This document shows, in pieces, positions 58,183 through 64,000 of a stretch of DNA of 64,000 nt (position 1 is its first letter; each line of letters begins with the position of its first letter). This stretch comes from Bimastos eiseni. Taxonomy: Eukaryota > Annelida > Clitellata > Crassiclitellata > Lumbricidae. Under the pieces are notes generated by a model. The model saw nothing but the letters and a program-made list of their open reading frames with translations, searched no databases and had not been told where the DNA came from. Position numbers and translations under genes: made by a program. The stretch spans positions 9,942,152-10,006,151 of the forward strand of contig OY365807.1 of the NCBI GenBank assembly GCA_959347315.1, in the 5' to 3' direction.

Positions 58183-58921
58183 TTTGCCTGATTACCACAG
58201 TTGTTGTTGGAACATCTGTTAATCGTTTAACATGGAGATCATCTGATATACAAGCATTCATGAGCACATCGGGTTTGGCTCCAAGTGGAACAGATTCTTG
58301 AGGAAAAGATCCAGGTGGAATGAAATCATGTGGAAGAGATTCACATGGAACAGACCTATGTGAAACAAATCGCTGTGGAGCAGATGGAACGGATTTCTGT
58401 GGAAGAGATTCACATGGACCAGGTGGAACAGGTGCATTCGGATCAGAAACGGATACATGTTGAATGTATCCTTGTGAAGGATATCCAGGTGGAACAGATC
58501 CAGGTGGAACAGATCTGCATGGTACAGATCCAGGTGGAATCTGTGAAATCGATTTAAGTGAAGAGTACTCATCCTGTGCCAATGCCTGAGCACAAGATTC
58601 ATGTGATGCAGATCCATGCGGGATGTATCTTGTTGGAGCATTTCCAAGCGGAACAGATTCTAGCGGACTGCAATGAACTTGATGAGCATTGGATTGATTT
58701 GGAAGAGATCTTTGTTTATTATGATCACATGGAAGCAATCCAAGTGCATGAGATTTATCCGAAAAAGAGCCAAGAGCTGTGGGTGCATCGGGAAAAGGTC
58801 CTTGTCGATTCGATCCATCTGGATCCTGTAGATCAGATCCAAGTGTTGCTGGTTCAAAACCTTGGAAATGCTCCAACTCCCCTCTGTCGAAATCTGTTGT
58901 CTCATTCAATCCAGCATTCAT
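58183..58921 (-). CDS. Pro/Ser-rich repeat exon
   Basis: Translation from ATG 58921, two bases after an acceptor (CATCAAAAG), gives MNAGLNETTDFDRGELEHF. A long region follows with imperfect repeats of 5-10 residues built on SVPPG, SVPCRSVPPGSVPPG, CESLP and GSVPPGYPSQG. At DNA level GGTGGAACAGATCCA-like words repeat. The exon ends at a consensus donor CAAA|GTAAGT in phase 1, which suits the exon at 58026. Low-complexity Pro/Ser repeats suggest a disordered or secreted/structural protein, but no family is recognised. The frame may begin in an upstream exon, because the ATG lies so near the acceptor. Confidence 0.5.
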
Positions 58922-59406
58922 TTCTTTTGATGAAACATAAAACAGAAAATTTTTTTTTTTAAAGGAATTCCAAAACTTAAGTGAACTTTGGTAATTGGCC
59001 TGTGCATCACATGTAGTACTTACAATACAGCTTATAAAATTGAACGTGTGACTAAGAATTAACAAACACAGGAGAAAGGGCATTCTAAATCATAGTAAAA
59101 TAGTGTGGCAAATTAGCTGAAATTGGTCCTATTATAAACCCAGCAAATTTTATGCCAAATGCACAGAAATTGGAAGGTAAAAAAGCAAAAGTGGTATACC
59201 AAATTTTAAGAAAATGGTGCAAGAAATATTCAGAAATTTCAACAAAATAAGCAGAAGATGGCATGCAAAATTTGCAGAACAAAACATACCAATCGTCTGA
59301 ATACTATGTCATATCTGTTGGAAAGAAAAATTTACACTGAACCACTATTCCTCAATAAATATCTCAAATACCAGGTTTCGTTTGATCCTTCCGCTTTCGA
59401 TTCTCT
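58922..59406. other. No gene recognised
   Basis: AT-rich sequence. The open minus frame running up to 59083 lies beyond the predicted acceptor and is probably intronic. Confidence 0.4.
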
Positions 59407-59690
59407 TTGATGCTGCGATACACTTCAGATTCTGAGAGAAGTTCTCTGCTGCTGCGCTTTTCTGAGATGCTCTTCCGACCGAAGCCTTGTCTCTCGAAAC
59501 ACATGACCATCAAGTCTCTGCAGAACAATTACAGCAACGGAATATCATGCAGGTATGTGCCTAAGACTAGACAATTTCCTCCTTCAATTCACTTCACTGA
59601 CTCAATTGAGATGTTCAAGATTAAACTTAAGACGTGCGCCGATTTGTTTACTAAGGCCTACCGGGGTTGAGCTGGGAGAGCAGTTTTCTT
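59407..59690 (+). mobile_element. LINE ORF C-terminus
   Basis: The plus frame ends with FPPSIHFTDSIEMFKIKLKT and LFTKAYRG, matching the usual LINE C-terminal arrangement (L-P-x-x-I-x-x-x-x-S-x-x-x-F-K-x-x-L-K). It is followed by GGGTTGAGCTGGGA, the start of the tail seen in the other copies. Confidence 0.65.
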
Positions 59691-60519
59691 GTGTCGGTTT
59701 TCTTGTGTCGGTTTTGTAGTGATGGTGCTGTTGTAAGGGCATGGCTGTTATAGTACCTTAGAAATCGTCGTTTTTTATTATTTTTATTACTCTTATTATT
59801 ATTAATAGGAAAGCTTACAAACCATTCTTTCTCGCCCATGGTTTGTGTTTCTAAGTCATTAGCAGTGCACAGATGTCGGGTTTCTATCGAGAAGTGATTA
59901 CCATAATTATATAGTTTTGGTCTGCAACGTCCAACTACATTATTTCAAAAGTACATTAAGAATGTCGCATAACAGTAGTGTTTTTATCTCAGTGGTATAA
60001 TAAAAGATAGATATTGATTGAACACTTACACCTCTTCTTTCTCTTGGACAACTACATCACACGATTCCAAAGATAAAGCTGCACAAGCAGAATTGTCATC
60101 ATGTAAGCTACATCTGATGACGTCTATGCAGACGTCATTCTGTGTCACAAAGAAAATATTATGAGAAAATATTTATTGCAGTAAGAAGGCATTATACCAC
60201 AGAGACAGGAGAAAAAACATTTCCAGGTACAATTGTTTTTTGTCTTATTCGAATTCCACGGTCTGTTCTATTTTGGCACTTGTTACTAAAGGATTATCAC
60301 CAGCATTGTCATTGTCGTCATCGCTATCATCATTGCCAAAATCATAATTACCATTGTTGGATCTGAGTTACTATCATCATCACTATATTAATATCATCAG
60401 CATCGTCACCACGACCACCATCAAGACAATTTCATCATTATCTTTATTACCACCGTCAATATGCACAGTGTAATTTCCTCCAAAAGCCTTTATCTCTCAA
60501 TCAATCTTCTGTCGTTTAC
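59691..60519. other. Spacer or intron, no exon recognised
   Basis: No supported ORF. Degenerate ATC/ATT repeats occur at 60300-60460, and the palindrome-rich word GATGACGTCTATGCAGACGT at about 60116. Confidence 0.4.
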
Positions 60520-60966
60520 CTCACGCAAAGCTGGAGTCTGTCCCTCTACTTTCGAGACTACAATGCCATCTGGTAAGAAATGACGGGAACGCTTTCCACT
60601 GGAAAACACGACATCATCATCCACCAACGCCAGACAATCCACAGAGAAACCATTGACCACGTTTGCCACTCTAATTGTGTTTGAAAACGGAATAATCCGC
60701 TTATCAAAATCGGCTTCTTCCAATGCTGTGTCTAGAGTTAGACATTCACTATCAGCACAGACCATCAGTTCTAACTTTGAAGGAGGACGAGGTGGAAAGG
60801 TTTCCAGAGTTTTCCATCGAATGATCGTGATATCAATTGAACTCAGTTTCTCGACGCTTCGCCGTAGAGCCGAGCGAAATATGTTGATGGCGGTTGACCT
60901 GTCAACGTCCGCCAGTGAAATTCCGTTGACTTGGATGAGATGATCGTTGGCCTGAAGTTGACCATC
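60520..60966 (-). CDS. PDZ domain, second-half exon (PAR-3-like)
   Basis: After a good acceptor (GTTTCTCTCACAG) the exon encodes DGQLQANDHLIQVNGISL, ADVDRSTAINIFRSALRR and SIDITIIRW, the second half of a PDZ fold including the GD/ND loop and the helix that lines the peptide groove. A region without recognised domains follows (about 100 residues, with PPRPPSKLE near its start). The exon ends at the donor CGTGAG|GTAAAC in phase 0. It joins in phase 0 to the exon at 62508-62245, giving a seamless PDZ (VITGGMADK|DGQLQAND). PDZ domains bind C-terminal peptides in junction and polarity scaffolds. The KDGQLQxND pattern is closest to PAR-3-family PDZ domains; this assignment is from recall. Confidence 0.7.
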
Positions 60967-62244
60967 CTGTGAGAGAAACACGTGATCAAACATCTCGCAT
61001 CGTCTTCGTATGGTCAACATGCTCATTTCATAACGGAGTTTGCTAGGGGTCTATATATAGTTGCAAGTGGAACATGAATTGGAAAACATCTTCTGGTCTT
61101 GCGTGAATTTGAATACCCATCCATTTGGCGGACAGTTCAGAACACTAACTAGATAATAATAATATATATACATTGCTTAATTATCGTTCATCCAAATCGT
61201 GGTTAGGAAGCTAACAGTGAGCTAACATATTGGAGTTTTATCACAGGAACAGAGGTTCGAATCTAGTCCCACCACGTGAGATCAATGTAGCATTATCGAA
61301 TTGTGCATAACTTAGGTAATGTAACCAATGTAACCGATTGCTAAGTCTAAAATCTAAATGCAGTCCCAGCTACGACTTCGGCTGAAAGTTTAAAGACACT
61401 AATCTTCTTCTACTTCTTCTCCTCACTTTCCTATTCCTCACCTTCTCCCTCTGCATATCCCAGTTTCTGCTTCTTTTACTCCATGTTCTTTTTAATCTGC
61501 TTAGGCCTACCTCCTCTTTTTCCCTTCTTCTAATAACGTTATTCTTATTTTACTCGCTCTCTTTCTCCTTGTTTTCTAATTCTCTTTTACACCTTCTCTA
61601 GCTCATTGTTCTCCTTTTCCTCCATCTCTTTCTCCCATCTTACACGTTCTCCTATTTCTTCATCAGGTTTAATTATTTGAGTATAATAATTATACCAGCC
61701 TTATGGCCCGGTCTCGCCTGGGATTGCAATTTGAACACAGCTGGTGCACTGCTTCACCTCTGAAATATTGTTTTCGTGCAGGTCTAGCCGATCGTAAGTG
61801 TTCCAAATCGAGTGAGGCCGTGGCTTTATTATTAACCCGCCTGATTTGCATATTAAAATTAGCACATCCTTCAGATGAATAGTTGATATTACATCGAATA
61901 TCGCCAAAAATGTCGAAATTGAATGCGAAAAATAGTCACATTGACCTAGAAATTCGCATAAGAACGTTTTGCAAAATATTGCTTATCGCCAGAGTCTTTG
62001 TTGGGACACAGAAAAATATCCATTTTACAATTAAGATTCATTTATTAATATTGCACTACTGTCCTGAGCTTTCATTCATGAGGTGATCAATCAATTGTTA
62101 AAACAATCAATGAAATAAATGATCAATCAATCCACAAAACAGTCCAATAGGCCTACTAACCTGTCCAGCAGTTAACTACCAATCAGCTAACTAAGCAGTC
62201 AACTAATCAGTTAATCAATACATCAATCAAACCAACCAGTCTAC
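60967..62244. other. Intron between the PDZ half-exons
   Basis: Includes a polypyrimidine tract (61398-61660) and a B-box-like GGTTCGAATC near 61255. The segment at 61830-62000 resembles the dispersed repeat at 16.9 kb. Confidence 0.5.
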
Positions 62245-62508
62245 CTTGTCAGCCATTCCTCCTGTTATCACAGATCTGATACGTAGGCCGCTGAAGTTGT
62301 GCCTGGTTGACCTCTTGACCCTAAGACCCAACTGGTTTGAGTCAGCTAATCGGTCGGGTGCCACTCTTAACCACAAGGTGTCCAATCGATCATCACATTT
62401 GATCCGAGATAAAGAAATCGATGAACTGGATTCGGAGGCAGAATGAAGAGGAACAAGAGCATCTTCTTTTGAACCAACATCCTCTGAGCTATCACTTCTA
62501 TCAATCAG
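62245..62508 (-). CDS. PDZ domain, first-half exon (PAR-3-like)
   Basis: The exon follows an acceptor (ACACTTTGCTCAG) and encodes a Ser/Glu-rich linker (SDSSEDVGSKEDALVPLHSA), then the first half of a PDZ domain: TLWLRVAPDRLADSNQLGLR, VKRSTRHNFSGLRIRSVITG and GMADK. The carboxylate-binding loop is represented by QLGLRV instead of the classical GLGF. The exon ends at GACAAG|GTAGAC, phase 0, continuing into 60966-60520. Both exons are multiples of three (264 and 447 nt), so each could be skipped without frame change. Further exons are expected outside the window or beyond 60520. Confidence 0.7.
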
Positions 62509-63179
62509 CTGAGCAAAGTGTAAACATTCTTTATATAGCGCCCTTTGTACCCAAAAATGGCACTTATAATAAAAATAACAAACAAACAGCGTTTTCTGAT
62601 TGATTGATTCAATCATTCATTGATTATGATTTAAATAGCTGCCTGGTAGATGTTCGTGCTTAGGGGACAAGAATTTCGCCCTGCACAGAGGAGCGGAAAG
62701 ACTGCGGAAAGAACGGCGATCCTGGGCATCCTTGGTGAAGTGATAAAGCTGCCGGAGGTAGTCACAGTGAAGCCAAAGAGGTAGCGCCACAACAGGGCCA
62801 AGGATCAGTAAGAAATTTGCTCCAAGAATATTGAAGATGTGTGATAGAATGTATTGTATTTCAGTTTCTCGTCAAGAGTAGCAACCACAAAGAGACAATG
62901 CCAAGAGAGAGACCATGACTTGAAGTGTTCACAACTTCATTTCCTTGACCTCGGCATATGAGGACAGGTACAGAGTCCTCTCCCTTCCCAGATATTCCCC
63001 TCAACAGTGGTCGTTGCATTCATTAATATCCTCATTCACTGAAGTTGTGTGCTGGAAGAAGACATTTCAACACAGCATTTTGCTCTGATAGAGATTTTAA
63101 CTCCATATTTCTGTGCTGACAGTTCTTCACAATATCACCACCAGTTACAAGAAATGGAGTACACTGTTACAATAATTAA
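62509..63179. other. No gene recognised
   Basis: Tail-like TATATAGCGCCCTTTGTAC lies at 62531-62549 in minus orientation. Otherwise unique sequence without a supported exon. Confidence 0.4.
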
Positions 63180-63415
63180 TAATGTCATTATCCTTATCCT
63201 CATAAAAATTATTACTATTATTATTATGAACATTATTATTATCATTATTATTATTGTTATCAATACTATTATTATTATTATTATTATTATTACTATAATT
63301 GTCATTATCATCATTATTATTGTTGTTGCTGCTGTTGTTGTTATTGTTGTTGTGTTGTTGTTATTGTTGTTGTGTTGTTGTTATTGTTGTTGTGTTGTTG
63401 TTGTTGTTGTTGCTG

Positions 63416-63446
<31 letters not shown>
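63180..63446. repeat. (ATT)n and (TTG)n microsatellite
   Basis: Degenerate ATT units pass into three near-identical TTGTTGTGTTGTTGTTATTG blocks and then back into pure ATT units. Ile/Val- and Leu/Cys-rich ORFs are artefacts. Confidence 0.9.
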
Positions 63447-64000
63447 ACAATAATTAAGTACCCCTATCGAATGACCAAGCAACAGTCCATGGCGATTAAT
63501 AACTGCATTGAAAGACTTGCTGAATGTCCCAACCCAGCAACCATCTACTTTACAAAGCCAGGCAACTTTGTCCAAAATAACTTCTAATTATAATAATAAT
63601 AAGTGATCAAGTCAATGTTATATAATGATAAAAATATTGACTTCACAGAAGTAGAACATCAACTTCGCCATAAATTTCTTGTAATGTAAATAATTTTTTG
63701 ATGGAACAATTGCTGTGCAGTGTCTGATAGATAAACAATTATCCTTTGTGTAAGTTTCCTATTATGCCATCTCTGGCTGGAAAGAGTAGATTAGGTACGA
63801 CGATGCAGGCCACATATAAAATGCAATCGTTAATTGATTACATTACATGGTTAACATAGCATGTAGACAGAAACTGATCTCACAATTTGTGGTGATGCCT
63901 TTGTCTCGTTTCGTGCTGCCATCTGCCTGCTGACGACAATGCGGGTCAAAGCATCGATCTCTATGTTTCGTAAAATGGCCGTGACGTCACTAAGGCACTT
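63447..64000. other. No gene recognised
   Basis: Unique AT-rich sequence to the end of the window. Confidence 0.4.

Overview
This is eukaryotic, animal-type genomic DNA: intron-split genes with GT-AG borders, metazoan THAP, BTB, C2H2 and PDZ domains, LINE, SINE and MITE debris, and very abundant microsatellites. The recurrent palindrome TAGGCCTA and the CR1-like LINE tails would suit a marine deuterostome such as an echinoderm, but that placement is inference. No prokaryotic features are present.

Positions 1-39,567 are almost gene-free. They hold long simple-sequence arrays: a 12-bp GT-rich unit at 8.5 kb, ATGCATGT units at 11.3 kb, (TG)n at 12.0 kb, (TATG)n at 12.6 kb, an in-register 20-bp minisatellite at 20.1 kb, a 7-bp G-rich array at 23.5 kb, pure (TGGA)n at 33.6 kb and (GAT)n at 34.5 kb. 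Between them lie short non-autonomous DNA transposons, many with hAT-type CAG termini and 8-bp target-site duplications, plus 5'-truncated LINE ends, a tRNA-derived SINE and a U2 snRNA fragment. The only ORF of note is an unrecognised acidic one at 27.8-28.5 kb. Nearly all other long ORFs in this part are open only because the repeat unit lacks stop codons.

Positions 40-51 kb (minus strand) hold the main coding locus. Four exons, THAP (44446-43951), BTB (43180-42783), a 44-nt linker exon (42676-42633) and a 13-finger C2H2 exon (42185-40223), join with consistent splice phases into one predicted 966-residue THAP-BTB-zinc-finger protein. Two further THAP exon units lie upstream: an intact one at 51023-50525 that ends in the same splice phase, and a frameshifted relic at about 47.0-46.6 kb. 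The locus may therefore use alternative THAP first exons, or be a decaying tandem array.

Positions 57.7-62.5 kb (minus strand) carry two exons of a Ser/Pro-rich protein with a C-terminal membrane segment, whose last residues lie in a LINE 3' tail, and two exons that together encode a PAR-3-like PDZ domain. Between the two gene regions (47.8-55.5 kb) transposons are dense, including a three-level nested insertion and several MITEs with perfect 8-bp target-site duplications.
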